A stretch of DNA of 64,000 nt from positions 29,881,956 to 29,945,955 of the forward strand of contig CM049318.1 in NCBI GenBank assembly GCA_026874595.1. Direction: 5' to 3'. Below are positions 1-10,295 of the stretch, in pieces; position 1 is the stretch's first letter; every line of letters starts with the position of its first letter. This DNA is from Sipunculus nudus (taxonomy: Eukaryota; Annelida; Sipuncula; Golfingiida; Sipunculidae). Under the pieces are notes generated by a model. The model did not search any database. It had not been told where the DNA came from and saw only the letters and a program-made list of their open reading frames with translations. Position numbers and translations under genes: made by a program.

Positions 1-501
1 CCCCCCCCCCCCTTATCTAACTTACCTAACCACCGCTCCGCCCCTAACACCTACTTATGCTAATTAGCCCAACAAGGCTCCTACACAGAAGACTTTGCGA
101 GTAGTTGCGATAGTTGTTAATAAGACAATACCGACGTCACAAAAACATTACAATGGACAATAGACCATATTGTGCAAAGTTTGCGCTTGTCAGTCGATTT
201 GCTGTTACATTGCAAAATATTAATGGTAACTTGACTGTTTGCTCGCAACTACTCTCCTCATAATTATTCATTGAGTGAATATGCGATTAAGGTCACATAG
301 TTAGAATTCATGTTTAGGATAATAACAACATTGTAGGAACTGGTAGATTCCGAGTTATTAAAAACAAGCAAATACCAAACTGGGACGGAGAAATATACGA
401 TCTTTAGTGCTTTCGGCTTGTTTTTTTATATAAACTTTGGGTGCTACATGGTAACACTGAATGATATATTATGAATAATTTGAATAGAAATGTTCACTTA
501 C

Positions 502-600
502 TTTTTATGATTGACTGGGTTGTCTCGTTTGTGTGGAATATTGGTATACCTCGCTACTCCTCGTGGAAAACGAATTATATCGTATCTTGCAGCATGTACC
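502..600 (-). CDS. B4GALT-family exon 5 (99 nt)
   Basis: Acceptor tttgtactcag precedes base 600; donor GTAAGT follows base 502. The split codon AG|G from exon 4 reads on as [14 protein letters not shown], then [13 protein letters not shown]. This aligns with the family block that ends in the metal-binding His and the Asn-Pro that follows. The His is kept; the Met three residues before it is Asn. Length is divisible by 3, like the 105 nt vertebrate exon. It ends with 2 nt of a codon, so one more coding exon is needed. I saw no in-phase candidate between 1 and 495. Confidence 0.88.
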
Positions 601-3600
601 CTGAGTACAAACAAGTTGGAGTTCCGTGAATAAGTAGCTAGCATATTCCGGATAATATATGAAACTTATTTACTTAAAAGTAGCAGAGCATGTATCATAT
701 ATGTCAAAAAAGATTTGAACCAGTGGTGGGGTTATGGGGGTTACAATTAACCCCATTGTAACCCCGCTCCGGTCCCCTATATAAGTTCCTCTCATCCTCT
801 CTAAAAGTTAATATATCCTACTGTATTACTTGACCTGTAATTAAGGTTTTCTTAACAAAGGTTATCATGGATCGGTCCCGCACAAGTCATCCCGACACCT
901 CGTTTAAGAAATCTTTGATGGGGCCCTGACGTCTGTAAATCAAACGACTACTGTCTTTCCCTGATGATGTAAAGCTTTGATAGACTGGGCTGTCGGTAAT
1001 GCTTATAAGAATGGTCGATGGGTCAACTGTATTTAGATGGGTGCAATGCTTCACCTAGAATAGGTACTGCCACCTAGCGGTAAATAATATAACTAATGTA
1101 TGGTTTTTGACCAACGCGGATTACTTCAGGAGCCAGAACAGTTTCACTGGCCAATTGTATTGTGTATGGGTTAATGGAAATAATAACATTTACTATATTC
1201 AAAGTTCATGAGTACCATTTTCTCTCTGAAACTACTTTTAAGCTTTAGTAATATATCATCAATGAAGCCAGGCTGTTTTAGCTTGCTCCTCAGCTTGTAA
1301 AGCTAACCCCTCATACCGCAAATAGTTAAAAGGATCTCGGTGTTCCCAATGTGTATTAGGTTTCCAGGGTAAATTAATCTTAACTAGCGAGGCCCTATAA
1401 ATGCTCCAATCCATATAGACTCCTGTATTATTCATTTTTATCTGTTCGCAACAATTATGAAATCCAACTGGTAACTAACGGGTGGAGACGAAAGTGTTGA
1501 AGCCGATTGATTAAAACAAGCTGATCTACGTGGAAGTAACGTTTTCCTATACCAAAAATTAACTTCGACAAGAGGTTATGTTTTCATCAATGCCTGTTTG
1601 TTGGTAAGATAACGAAGACAATACCGGGTCGATTTCTACAAAGCATTGTGGAGAGATATCACTTGGACCACGGAAAGCCCAATTAATAGTTGATTTAATC
1701 TATTATAAAGCTAATCACTCTTCTTTATTCAATCGTACATGCACCTAAAGGCGCATTATCCGGACATATACTGTATATATCTCTTAATCAACGGTGCGCA
1801 CCAAGATGTTCCTGGGCAGCGTTTTGGGGAAATTGTGTAACGACAAACAAACCAACAAAAAAACATATGTGGAAACATAACCTCAATGGAGATAATCCCT
1901 TACCTCTTGTACATGTCATCGTCTTCTCCTCCCCACCCCCAAAATAAATTAGAAAACCCGTTTATTTCATGAAACTGATTCGACGTAAAGGCCGTAGCTC
2001 CACCAAATAAACCAGCATACGGCAGTCTGAAAGTAACAAAAAGTGACTGTTTTAGTGCTTTTAGTAGCTGTTATCAATACCTGTGTACCGGAAAACTCAT
2101 ACAGTACAAGTATGAAAACAGTCATCAGTTCACGGTAAAATATTCTGGATGTCACGCCCATCATATACATTAATGCAGCAGTCTGTATCTTGTTACATAT
2201 TAGGTGCTTGGAGGTAGCATAACAATACCGCCAGTATTGGCAAGTTGCATTGAGTGAAAGCGACTCTATGCATCTCATTTATGTTCTTTGGTTATTTTCT
2301 CCAAGTCATAACGGGGGGAACTCCTCCATAACAAGCACTTTAACATTTCTAAGTTCCCATGTCTTTAATTTTTCTTAAAATTATGGTTTATAAAAGGTAT
2401 GGTATTTAATTTGCTTGACACTATATCCGGATTCAGGATTAAGGGAAAAAAAGTGGGGGGGGGGGTCCAACCCAGGAGGGCTAATGACAAAGCCTGAAAA
2501 AAAGGTCCCAAGGTCCGTGTACATACCTACGTATATATATAGTTAATCTTTTTGAAGCTACACGGTAAATGTCCTCGTTAATTCTTGCGTATTGTTACCA
2601 GTAATGTATACTTGTGTTTCAAACTAAGTTCTTGAGCGTGTACATACTTAAGTCCAGTTAAACTTTCTGACGTTATATCCTAAATGTCAGGGTTTATCTA
2701 CGTGTATTGTTACTAGGTATGTATACTTGTTCATCAACTAAGTACATGAGCGTGTACATACTTACGTATAGTTAAACTTTTTGACGCTATATCCTAAATG
2801 TCCGGGTGAATCCGTGCATATATACAGGTGACGGTCATCTTCGGGCAACATGTCGACGTCGTGAAAGATAAAACAGTCAAAATGACCGAGTTTCTCAGCT
2901 TCTTTGAAACCAACATTCATTATAGCAGCCTTGTTAAACAGCTTCGGTGACATCTGTTAATTCATAAATAGATCTTTGGAGAAATTCTCGAATAGAAATA
3001 AATCGCATCCTTTATGAACCCAGTAAATACAAGAAATGGTATATAAAATTACCCTTTAAAAATGTTTGATAGCAGATATTGTCTTTTAGCAACATTACTC
3101 AAATGTTATAAACGAATTTTGATGAAATTTGCAGAATGGCTCGGCAATGATGAAAGGAAAAATTAATTAAATTTTCTTTAAACAAAATCCTGGATTTGCA
3201 ATTCTGACAATATCATATGGCGTTGGTTTGCGCTCTCTGAGTGACAGACTCCAGTATTCAAATTCCCTGTCCCCATACCTCTATATCTACACCTTATGTT
3301 GTCAAGAGTTGTGTATTTATAGCTTGGTTTCCTAAAACTGGCAATGTGAGTGCAGGTGACTTATATGAGAACTTGTTTAATACCACCAAACCACCAAGGT
3401 TACGGTGGTAACCTTGGCGGTTTGGGAGGTTACGTGTAGAGCTTGTCAAATACGTAAGTATCGGTGTCATGTCAAAGGAATTGTTTTGGTTAAGACAGAC
3501 TTCACTTTGTAATTGTCTGCTTCCGGGAAAAAAGTGGAGGGATTCTTTCATAAGCGGGTCAGTTGGTGATCACCTTGGATCCAATTGCAGACGCGGATCC

Positions 3601-5495
3601 AGGATTTTTTGCAGGGAAGGGTCAACGGGTGTCATGCATAAAATTGCCTAAAAAAACGTCGTTGGTAAAAAGCAGGGGGGGGGGGTCTGACGCAAAAAAA
3701 AAACCGTCATGCAGCCCCCCCCCCCCCCCCCCGCGTCAGTTGACTACTGCAGTAGATGCTTGTGCCAGGGCCACGGCGTCTTTTGTCACAACTTATCAAT
3801 AGAATTAAAGTAAAACTAGCTACGATGTAGACAGCAGATTCTCGCAAACATGATATAAAAAAGCAACTTACCTGTTCCACGACGATAATCCTGTATCCCA
3901 GCCCCTGCCGCTGTAAAAACGGATGTATGTGAGCGAGAAAGGTTTTCAGGTGCTCAGACCGGTTCTTGAAAGGTATGATAATGGCCACCAGGTGGCGTGA
4001 AGTGCAGTTCCAAGGAACCCACATGCCACCTGCGGTTACATCCGGGTTGTTTCGTATGGTCTCTGTTTCAGGTACTGCTTCTTCACCGGGCCACATGAAA
4101 CCCCCTGGGTAATACCCAAAGACCTCGGCTTAGACTCTATCATTAACCATTTTGAAGTACCTTTACAGAAAAGGTGTAAACCTTAACTGTTAACAGGAAT
4201 TCTAAAGCACTCTCAAATTTGGGACTTTGCACACCTAATATTATCGGATTTTCTAAGGTGAAACCTATTGCACATCTATTTTTAATTCTGGAGATTTTAT
4301 TAAACCTAAAAACAAAATCTTTCTGTGAAAAATGGTGAAGGTAAAACAAGCTAATCAAGAGACTGCCTATACTGTAACAGTCTGAATTTGTCTGAAATGT
4401 TGAATAAATGTAAAGGGTTAATGTTACGTTAACTATGTGAATAAACAAAACAAACATATGCAAAATTGTTTAAAATAATAATAATAATAATAATAATTAT
4501 AATGATAAAATAATAATAGGTCGTCTTGATATAGCGCCAAAAAAAAAACGATGGACTGAAAAACGGCGCTGAGACGCGCAAGCGCTCATAGTCATATAGA
4601 CAGCCATTTACTCGAAGAATAAAACCTAAAACCCGTTCCCCTCCCAATGTTCCCTTTCTCTCTCTTTCTTTCACATATTAATCAAAAATTTATCTAACAT
4701 TTCTATAGTTTACTAACAAAATACAGGTTCGACTTAATGACAAGAAGCCCGTCGAAACAAATATTGTTTTAATTGGTTTTAAATTACGTAAGGGACGTAG
4801 ATTTTCTAAGTTTAGTAGTTAGCGAATAATCATGTGGCACTCTGCAATTTAAAGAAGACTCTTCGCAACGGTCGATAAGTTATCATTTGTTTTCTTGATG
4901 GGAAGCAATTCAAGCAAACGGAGCTGTTAGCGGTGAAATGTGTCACTCTAGCGCTTGCTTAAACATGGGGCGAACAGAATTATTTTTAAAATTATACAGC
5001 AATAAGATATGTTTTGCAGGTAATCCTGCAAGAACAGAAGAACAGGAATTCAGACGAGATATTTCCGTGGCACAAAATAAAACTCCATAACACGGTTAGA
5101 AGAGAGGAACCGCCGGTTTGAAGCAATAGGGCTTAGTTCAAGAAAGGCCGCACCACAGATATGCGGATATAATCATGCATTAAAAGTGTCCGACCAATCT
5201 TCACGCCGAGATACTTAACGGAAGTCTTAAAAGGAACTGTTAAAGCTGTCATAAGTTATGAACTGACTGTCATTCATTCGCACGCGGAACTGAACGCGAA
5301 CAGGCATAACTTCAGCCTTGTCAGTGTTTAATTTCAGTTGGTTGCTGGCCATCCATGACAGTACATCCTTAATACAAACCTACATGCTCAACCGAACAGG
5401 GCTATATTTATCTGATCGACTTTTTTTTTACAGTTCTGTGTCATTGATGATCTTATGTACAGGACAGTCGTATCATGCATATGCTTTGTGAAAAG

Positions 5496-5549
<54 letters not shown>

Positions 5550-6787
5550 CAGGTTCATACACGGATCCCTGGGATACATCATAAATCAGTTAACTCGGGT
5601 AAGGACAGTCTACCGTCGAGGATAACAGACTGGAAACGGTTGGTGCGGTTAACCACATATTTTTGTATTCCGTTGCCTTGGTAATGACTATAGGGAATAA
5701 AAATGTATAATTGTATATAATTTTAAATTATGTTGATATGTATTGTAATTATTGTAATATATAATAATAATGGGACTATATTTAAAAGAAATTCGTGTTT
5801 TTTTTTAAATAGACGAGAAAACAAGTGCTGTTGACGGAGGGGACCTGTGCGCTTACTGGTGTTTATGCCTGTCCATGTAATACAGTGATACAGGACTCGA
5901 ATCCATACATACAGTTTTAGTGACTCGGACTTGGCCTCGAGCGTCCTGGACTCAGACTTGAACTCGCACTCGGAATAAAGGACTAGAGAAACCAGGCCGT
6001 GTGGAATACGAGTCCAATAAAAAAATCATGTCACCCTTTATAAAGATTTTGACCATATGCGAACTGCTAACGTAATATTACAAAATAATATCACTATAAA
6101 TATTAAGCTTTGCTGTTCAACATCAGGAGCTTTAAATGTAATTAACCATTATAGTAAACGTATGTGTGATCTAACTTGTAAATATCCATGATATTCTGAA
6201 ATTATCTTTTCAATTTTTTCTAAAGATATTTTATTTGACTGGGACTCTGATTTGGACTCGGGTTTCAATGATTTGGACTCAAAGACGGTGGACTTGGACT
6301 CGAACCTAAAGGACTCGGACTTGGACCAGGACTCAAGTGGCCTGGACTCGGACTTGCACACGGACTCGGATGGTGTGGGCTCGACTACATCACTTCTGAG
6401 TTATAGTATCTGCTTACGTATATTTGACCAGTCACACGGACACACATCTCTTCTTGACGGCTTACAGAAGTTCTTAATCAGATCCACATAAGCACTCTGC
6501 AGGACTTCCCCTTTTGCAAGTTCTGAGTTATTCCAGGATGGTAAATGTCCAAAGACATTTTCGATCTCCAAGTACATCTTCTTCATCCAGACTTTTTCTT
6601 GAATGACCTCCGTAGGTTCGGAAAACCCGAAGACGAGGCCTTGGATGTAACCAAGGAAACCCACGCCTGTTGCTTGGTTACTTGAATGTTCTGTCAAATG
6701 ATGGTGCTGAACCATAATAACTCGGACGAGTTGCAGAGATACCACAGTCACCAAAAAAGCAAATATCCTAAACAACGTATTCTTCAT
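502..6787 (-). CDS. beta-1,4-N-acetylgalactosaminyltransferase-like gene (B4GALT family), exons 1-5, 3' end off window
   Basis: Predicted Golgi type II glycosyltransferase that adds GalNAc (or Gal) beta-1,4 to terminal GlcNAc. Five exons splice in phase (370, 233, 188, 123 and 99 coding nt, i.e. 337 codons plus 2 nt). From memory the vertebrate B4GALT exons 2-5 are about 236, 188, 123 and 105 nt, so the architecture is conserved. Order: short cytosolic end, signal-anchor helix, stem, then the catalytic domain with [20 protein letters not shown], the metal-binding [28 protein letters not shown] and RYTNIPH. Leu replaces the Tyr of mammalian GalT before FGG (position 289 of bovine B4GALT1); this is typical of invertebrate GalNAc-transferases and known to relax donor choice towards UDP-GalNAc. 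The Met of the metal site (bovine 344) is Asn here. The sixth exon should lie left of base 1. Family assignment is secure; donor specificity is inference. Confidence 0.93.
601..1903 (-). other. Intron 4 of the B4GALT-family gene
   Basis: AT-rich intron between the WGWGGEDDD exon and the RYTNIPH exon. It contains one unexplained protein-like short frame (1259-1435) and nothing else I recognise. Confidence 0.8.
1259..1435 (-). CDS. Unrecognised 58-codon open frame inside intron 4
   Basis: Minus-strand ATG at 1435 runs 58 codons to TGA. The frame stays open 12 codons upstream of the ATG, to near a possible acceptor (ttaccag). Composition is rich in Trp, Arg, Glu and His, with the segment [20 protein letters not shown], which is unusual for random translation of AT-rich DNA. 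I do not recognise the family. It could be an alternative terminal exon, a decayed gene fragment, or chance. No polyadenylation signal or donor was identified. Confidence 0.2.
   Translation of the reverse strand: MNNTGVYMDWSIYRASLVKINLPWKPNTHWEHRDPFNYLRYEGLALQAEEQAKTAWLH
1904..2026 (-). CDS. B4GALT-family exon 4 (123 nt) with WGWGGEDDD
   Basis: Acceptor tttgttactttcag precedes base 2026; donor GTAAGG follows base 1904. The two bases left by exon 3 (AC) plus A give Thr, then [24 protein letters not shown] and [13 protein letters not shown]. Length is exactly the 123 nt of the vertebrate exon. WGWGGEDDD binds acceptor sugar and carries the catalytic acid. Leu in AGLFGG is the donor-specificity position. 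The exon is too short to stand out as an open frame, and a longer overlapping frame at 1967-2278 is an artefact. Confidence 0.95.
2440..2512. repeat. Poly-G-bearing repeat remnant in intron 3
   Basis: Run of 11 G at about 2456-2466, followed by tccaacccaggagggctaat. The same style of homopolymer-plus-tail occurs at 3586-3735 and 13630-13796, so this is probably an end of a short interspersed element. Family not identified. Confidence 0.35.
2518..2835. repeat. Three tandem ~118 bp copies spanning the 3' end and donor site of exon 3
   Basis: Copies start near 2518, 2638 and 2754, each with gtacatac followed by an agttaa...tttttga block, then (c/g)taaatgtc and a second gtatactt...ctaagt...gagc block between units. 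The rightmost copy is the functional exon end with donor GTAAGT. The middle copy has lost the GT (now TTAAGT); the leftmost reads GTAGGT but its coding part is scrambled. This is an ancient local duplication of an exon-intron boundary that left decayed copies in the downstream intron. Confidence 0.8.
2766..2953 (-). CDS. B4GALT-family exon 3 (188 nt) with the DVD metal motif
   Basis: Acceptor ttaacag precedes 2953 and donor GTAAGT follows 2766. It reads [19 protein letters not shown], then [19 protein letters not shown], then [12 protein letters not shown]. These match the family FNRAxLLNVGF, FHDVDLxPxND and RHxSVAxDKFNY blocks. The last Asp of DVD binds Mn2+. The length equals the vertebrate exon. 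The first ATG is an internal Met, not a start. Confidence 0.95.
3105..3180. repeat. Short copy of a dispersed 'ttttgatgaaatttgcag' repeat
   Basis: aacgaattttgatgaaattt, followed by ggctcggcaatgatgaaagga, resembles the repeated blocks at about 62560-62620 and 62885-62945. It is probably a fragment of one short interspersed family. Confidence 0.4.
3388..3423. repeat. 16 bp hairpin with 4-base loop
   Basis: AAACCACCAAGGTTAC (3388-3403), loop ggtg, then GTAACCTTGGCGGTTT (3408-3423). Fifteen of 16 stem positions pair. It lies in intron 2. No element family is recognised. Confidence 0.75.
3586..3735. repeat. Short interspersed element with poly-G and poly-C tracts
   Basis: Begins gacgcggatccagga, close to the CAGAGGCGGATCCA terminus of the element at 13630. 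It then carries a G tract near 3676-3686 and a C tract near 3715-3732. Probably a damaged hAT-like non-autonomous copy. A matching right terminus is not clear. Confidence 0.4.
3872..4104 (-). CDS. B4GALT-family exon 2 (233 nt)
   Basis: Acceptor tattacccag precedes 4104 and donor GTAAGT follows 3872. Codon C|GG joins exon 1. It encodes a linker ending [17 protein letters not shown], then [19 protein letters not shown], then [15 protein letters not shown]. These equal the family start of the catalytic domain (VAIIIPFRNRxEHL; LQRQxLxYxIxVxxQ). Phase 1 in, phase 0 out. The length differs from the vertebrate exon by one codon. The open frame continues past the donor only by chance. Confidence 0.95.
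5120..5390 (-). pseudogene. Fragment of non-LTR retrotransposon reverse transcriptase
   Basis: On the minus strand, with in-frame breaks, it reads CIKDVL / [20 protein letters not shown] / [20 protein letters not shown]. This is the conserved block downstream of the YADD box in CR1/Jockey/RTE-type elements (W(L)xxNxLKLNxDKTExM ... VKYLGVxID). It is cut off on both sides; the AT microsatellite at 5500 lies near its upstream end. A dead fragment inside intron 1. Confidence 0.8.
5500..5546. repeat. (TA)n microsatellite
   Basis: Perfect TA dinucleotide run. Open frames of repeated Tyr-Ile across it are artefacts. Confidence 0.97.
5918..6376. repeat. Degenerate GGACTC/GGACTT minisatellite (two blocks)
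   Basis: Blocks at about 5918-5985 and 6236-6376 consist of variants of GGACTCGGACTTGG with a six-base period. The Asp-Ser-rich and Ser-Lys-rich frames on the two strands come from the repeat, not from a gene. It lies in intron 1, just downstream of exon 1. Confidence 0.85.
6418..6787 (-). CDS. B4GALT-family exon 1, signal-anchor and stem
   Basis: ATG at 6787 is the first in frame after a TGA at 6794-6796. It encodes [20 protein letters not shown], a short basic end plus a hydrophobic anchor of about 17 residues, then a stem with a Cys-rich end ([18 protein letters not shown]). Donor GTAAGC follows base 6418, leaving one base (C), which fits the GG start of exon 2. A strong acceptor (tttttctctatag) lies upstream at 6824-6825, so the exon runs to 6823 and an untranslated exon is expected further right. 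The stem is not conserved in the family; assignment rests on topology, phase and position. Confidence 0.82.
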
Positions 6788-6823
6788 TATCACTCAGTGT
6801 CATCTCAGTGTTTCTCTTCAAAC
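6788..6823 (-). other. 5' untranslated part of B4GALT-family exon 1
   Basis: Between the acceptor tttttctctatag and the start codon. It implies an upstream non-coding exon and promoter to the right, which I could not locate. Confidence 0.5.
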
Positions 6824-8700
6824 CTATAGAGAAAAACGAAAACAAATTAAAAATAATTTTATTCAGGTAGTTTAGGATGAGAAAGATAAGATTTGTTACA
6901 TATACGTAATGAAAGTATCACATACAATAGTATATGTCTTGACAAGCTGGTTGTTAAAGTATATGTTGACAGAAGAAAATGAATTAATGAATTCATATAA
7001 TCGATTATTAAAGGTAATTGTCTGCAGATTGGTTCATATTGCAAGAGATTTCAGCTTGTTCAGATCAGAAGTTTGCTCACACCTTCATCCAGTTTAAATC
7101 TATCTATATGTGTGTGTAAAATTCCAACATATCATACACGAGTTAAAGCTTGATAAAGACCTTGGCCAGGGTTTTTAAACCTGTTTTTATGCAGACACAA
7201 TCTGACACATGTAGTTGAACTATACAATATCATCATAGACATATTTACATTTCACAGAGATTTATATTTACTACCAAAACTTATTTTAGGTACCGACACA
7301 TTTGCAACCATATGTGCATTATCTCACGCCTCAATTATATTTCTTCATCTCGGCTGAACACAACAAACATCCAAGCAAAACCATTCCGGCACACAGGCTT
7401 ATTTTTTAAAAAATATGTTTTATATGTGGTTATGGTTCTGTGTATGAGTATACATAGTCCACTTGTATCTTTTTAAACAATGGAAAAAAAGAGGGCTGGT
7501 ATTTTATTTTTGTGTGGGGCTAAAGACGGAGAATTCTAAGTTGTTCTATCTAAATCTTAACCCATGTATGTATACATCTGCGAAGTTAATATCGGTTTGG
7601 GCGATAGCACTCGCTTCCTATCATCTTATTTTGTGTGCCGGTCACCCAGGCATGGTCTAGCTGGCACATGGTGTCTACCACACCTAGGTATATGTAACCA
7701 ATCCCTATTACTGGAATATAACTCCGAGGCACTCCAAAGACACACTCCTTTGTGAGTGATATGCGGCTCGGGTGCAGAGCATTCCTGTTGAGCCAGCAGA
7801 GCGCTTAACAGGAAAGTCCCTCCCCCCCTCCCCAATCCAGTATGGATGGGGGGGGGGGGGGGGAGGGGGTTATATCTCATTGCTCCTCGGCTGAGAGGCC
7901 TCATGACTTTAAATCATATGTTTATATTTGGCACACATATGAAAAATTACATTTTGGGTATATTTAAAATAAGTCCCTTTAAATGACACTTAGGTTTGCG
8001 GAAATTTCATGCACAAAAGAAGCCCCCTCAGCCAATACAGTAATCAGTTATTCCTCCCAGTTCCATTTCCTTTCTTTTTCATTATACCACACAGTTCAAA
8101 TTATAGGCCAGGATGTATTTGTTAGTGTAAGGGCAGGTTTACTTGTCGCACCCAGAACATCAACATTGAAGACACAATAAGAGCAATACTCACAATTTAC
8201 CTCCTGTCTTTGTAGCCAATCTAAAAAAAATGTACAGTATAAGAGGTATTGTGGGTTGAAATCATTATATCATCGGTAGCACATTAACAGGATACACGCG
8301 AGGAATGGATGTTACCTCAGTGGTGCAGGTAGAGACTACTTAACTATTAAGAAATAACAAAGACATTTCCACTTCCACTCGTGATAAGGGGCGCTAGCTA
8401 GCATATGGCCAGGCCATGGATGGATGCACACTTATGACCTACTTATAAAAAAAAGCAACAAGCGAGCAAAAGTCATGAATATACAGTAACACAATAGCCA
8501 CCAGAGATCTAAGTAGAATATATAATTCACCCTTTTCTGCGCATGTGCATAAACTTTCGATGCACGATGTGTTCGGGTCAGATGAACCAGCGTTCCGGGT
8601 CTTATCAAATGAAAGTCACAACACGAAGCACCAATAAGCACCTATAAAAAGGCTATTTTACATTCAACACATGGCATTTAATATTATACGTGTTATCATA
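6824..8700. other. Non-coding stretch, no gene recognised
   Basis: AT-rich sequence with only chance frames. It contains a C-rich/G-rich inverted segment near 7820-7870 (ccctcccccccctccccaatcca against gatggggg...gaggggg) that could fold back. The untranslated upstream exon of the B4GALT-family gene may lie here, unseen. Confidence 0.5.
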
Positions 8701-8704
8701 TGAA

Positions 8705-9330
8705 ACCGAAAAGGAGCCCGGTCTGAAGAGTTTGTTAATATCAGGCCAAGTAATTCATGGAAGGTCTAAAGAGTTTCATAACATCAGGTCATGTGATATA
8801 AGAGGGTCTGGAGTTTAATAACACGAGGCCTTGTGATATAAGAGGGTCTGGAATTTAATTAGGTCAGCTAGGTCATGTGATATATGAAGGTCTGGAGTTT
8901 AATAACGTCAGGTCATGGATATAAGAGGTTCTGGAATTTAATAATATTTTTTTCACACCAGGCAATGTGAAATAAAGAAAGCCTTAAGAATATAATCACA
9001 TCAGGCCATGTAATGTAAGGAGTGTCTAAGCAGTTAAATAACATCAGGCCATGTGACATAAGGAGGGTCTTAAGAGTTTAATAGCATGTCATGTGACATA
9101 TGTGGTTCTGAAGATTTAAATACCATCAGGCCATGTGTATGAGACGGCCTGGAGTTTAATAACGTCAGATCATGTGATATAAGAGGGTCTGGAGTTTAAT
9201 AACGTCAGGTCATGAGATATAAGAGGGTCTGGAGTTTAATAACGTCAGGCCATATGTATAAGAGGGCCTGAAGAGTTTAATAACATCCGTTTCTGTGATA
9301 TAAGAGAATCTGCAGTGTTTAGTTATATAA
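8705..9330. repeat. Minisatellite, ~50-57 bp unit, about a dozen copies
   Basis: Units such as gagggtctggagtttaataa followed by cgtcaggtcatgtgatataa are repeated with drift from about 8705 to 9330. The copies around 9160-9260 are the most regular. Unit length varies because of small indels. Confidence 0.88.
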
Positions 9331-9692
9331 GTTCTGCCAAGTTCGTTTAGTGCTGTTCATTTGATTTAAACACAGTAAGACCAGTGTTATATGAGTCGGA
9401 GCAGTTTTATAAGACCAGTTCATGTCATTATGTATTTGGGTAACTGGTTTTGTATTCAAACTTATTTTAGTAAATTGCTTAAATAGCTCATAGACATTAG
9501 CTGGTATTATTTAAATAATTTACTCCAACGGCCCGCTGTTCCATTAATTAATCCCATCAGATACAACTACTGATTGTTTTTGTTTAATTCAGCGCTGTAT
9601 GGGAAGCCTGTTAAACCAATGCAATAAATCATATAAGGTAAATTTCCTGTTGCCCTAGTCATCAAGTCCCTCGAACCTTATAGATATACGGA

Positions 9693-9694
<2 letters not shown>

Positions 9695-9783
<89 letters not shown>
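9695..9783. repeat. Compound (AT)n-(GA)n microsatellite
   Basis: AT run to 9752, then a GA run to 9783. Confidence 0.97.
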
Positions 9784-9785
<2 letters not shown>

Positions 9786-10226
9786 CCTCAGTGCATATCC
9801 TAAATTGTGAGACTCAGCCCGCATATATTCAATATGACCGGCTAGCTCTGTTATAAATTAGAAATGGATAATACCATACCTAAACCAATGAAAGGTGAGT
9901 TGTGGTCGATGAGTATCAAAATCATTCTTCTCTGGCCTGTGTTTGCGTGTAGCACGAATATAAAGCATAATGTCTGACTCACATTCATTTGGTAGATAAT
10001 AGGAAACACATAAGGTTAAACGTTCTTCATTGAGACACCACGTTTTATCCCTGGCGTGCTTTGAAAACTGGTACTTGTAGATTTCTGGTAAATAAAATCT
10101 CCGAGCCAAGCCCGCTGAGCTTTATACCTTTCAATTGGTGAATGCCCGTGTTTGCTGGCGATATGCCTTAACATAGATATCATGGGATATCGCCTGATTT
10201 GGCAGATATATTTATAATGTTGGAAA

Positions 10227-10229
<3 letters not shown>

Positions 10230-10292
<63 letters not shown>
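10230..10292. repeat. (TA)n microsatellite
   Basis: About 31 uninterrupted dinucleotides. Confidence 0.97.

Positions 10293-10295
<3 letters not shown>

Larger units (their letters stand above)
4105..6417 (-). other. Intron 1 of the B4GALT-family gene
   Basis: 2.3 kb intron holding an (AAT)n tract (about 4474-4498), a minus-strand LINE fragment (5120-5390), an (AT)n tract (5500-5546) and a GGACTC-type minisatellite (5918-6376). No further exon was seen. Confidence 0.8.

Noticed and set aside
1-495. Last exon of the B4GALT-family gene at the left edge
   Set aside because: No minus-strand frame in the required phase with the family's C-terminal block follows an acceptor; the exon is taken to be outside the window.
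1967-2278. Minus-strand frame of 103 codons over exon 4
   Set aside because: It is in another phase; the true exon is 1904-2026 with the WGWGGEDDD motif and matching splice phases.
5388-5684. Frames with long Tyr-Ile runs here and at other (AT)n tracts (10180, 11419, 36826, 44803, 45846, 46307, 55858)
   Set aside because: Translations of TATA microsatellites, not proteins.
6149-6491. Ser/Asp/Lys-rich frames on both strands
   Set aside because: Produced by the six-base period of the GGACTC minisatellite.
8705-9330. Possible CRISPR-like regular repeat array
   Set aside because: Units are degenerate and contiguous with no unique spacers, and the genome is eukaryotic; it is a minisatellite.
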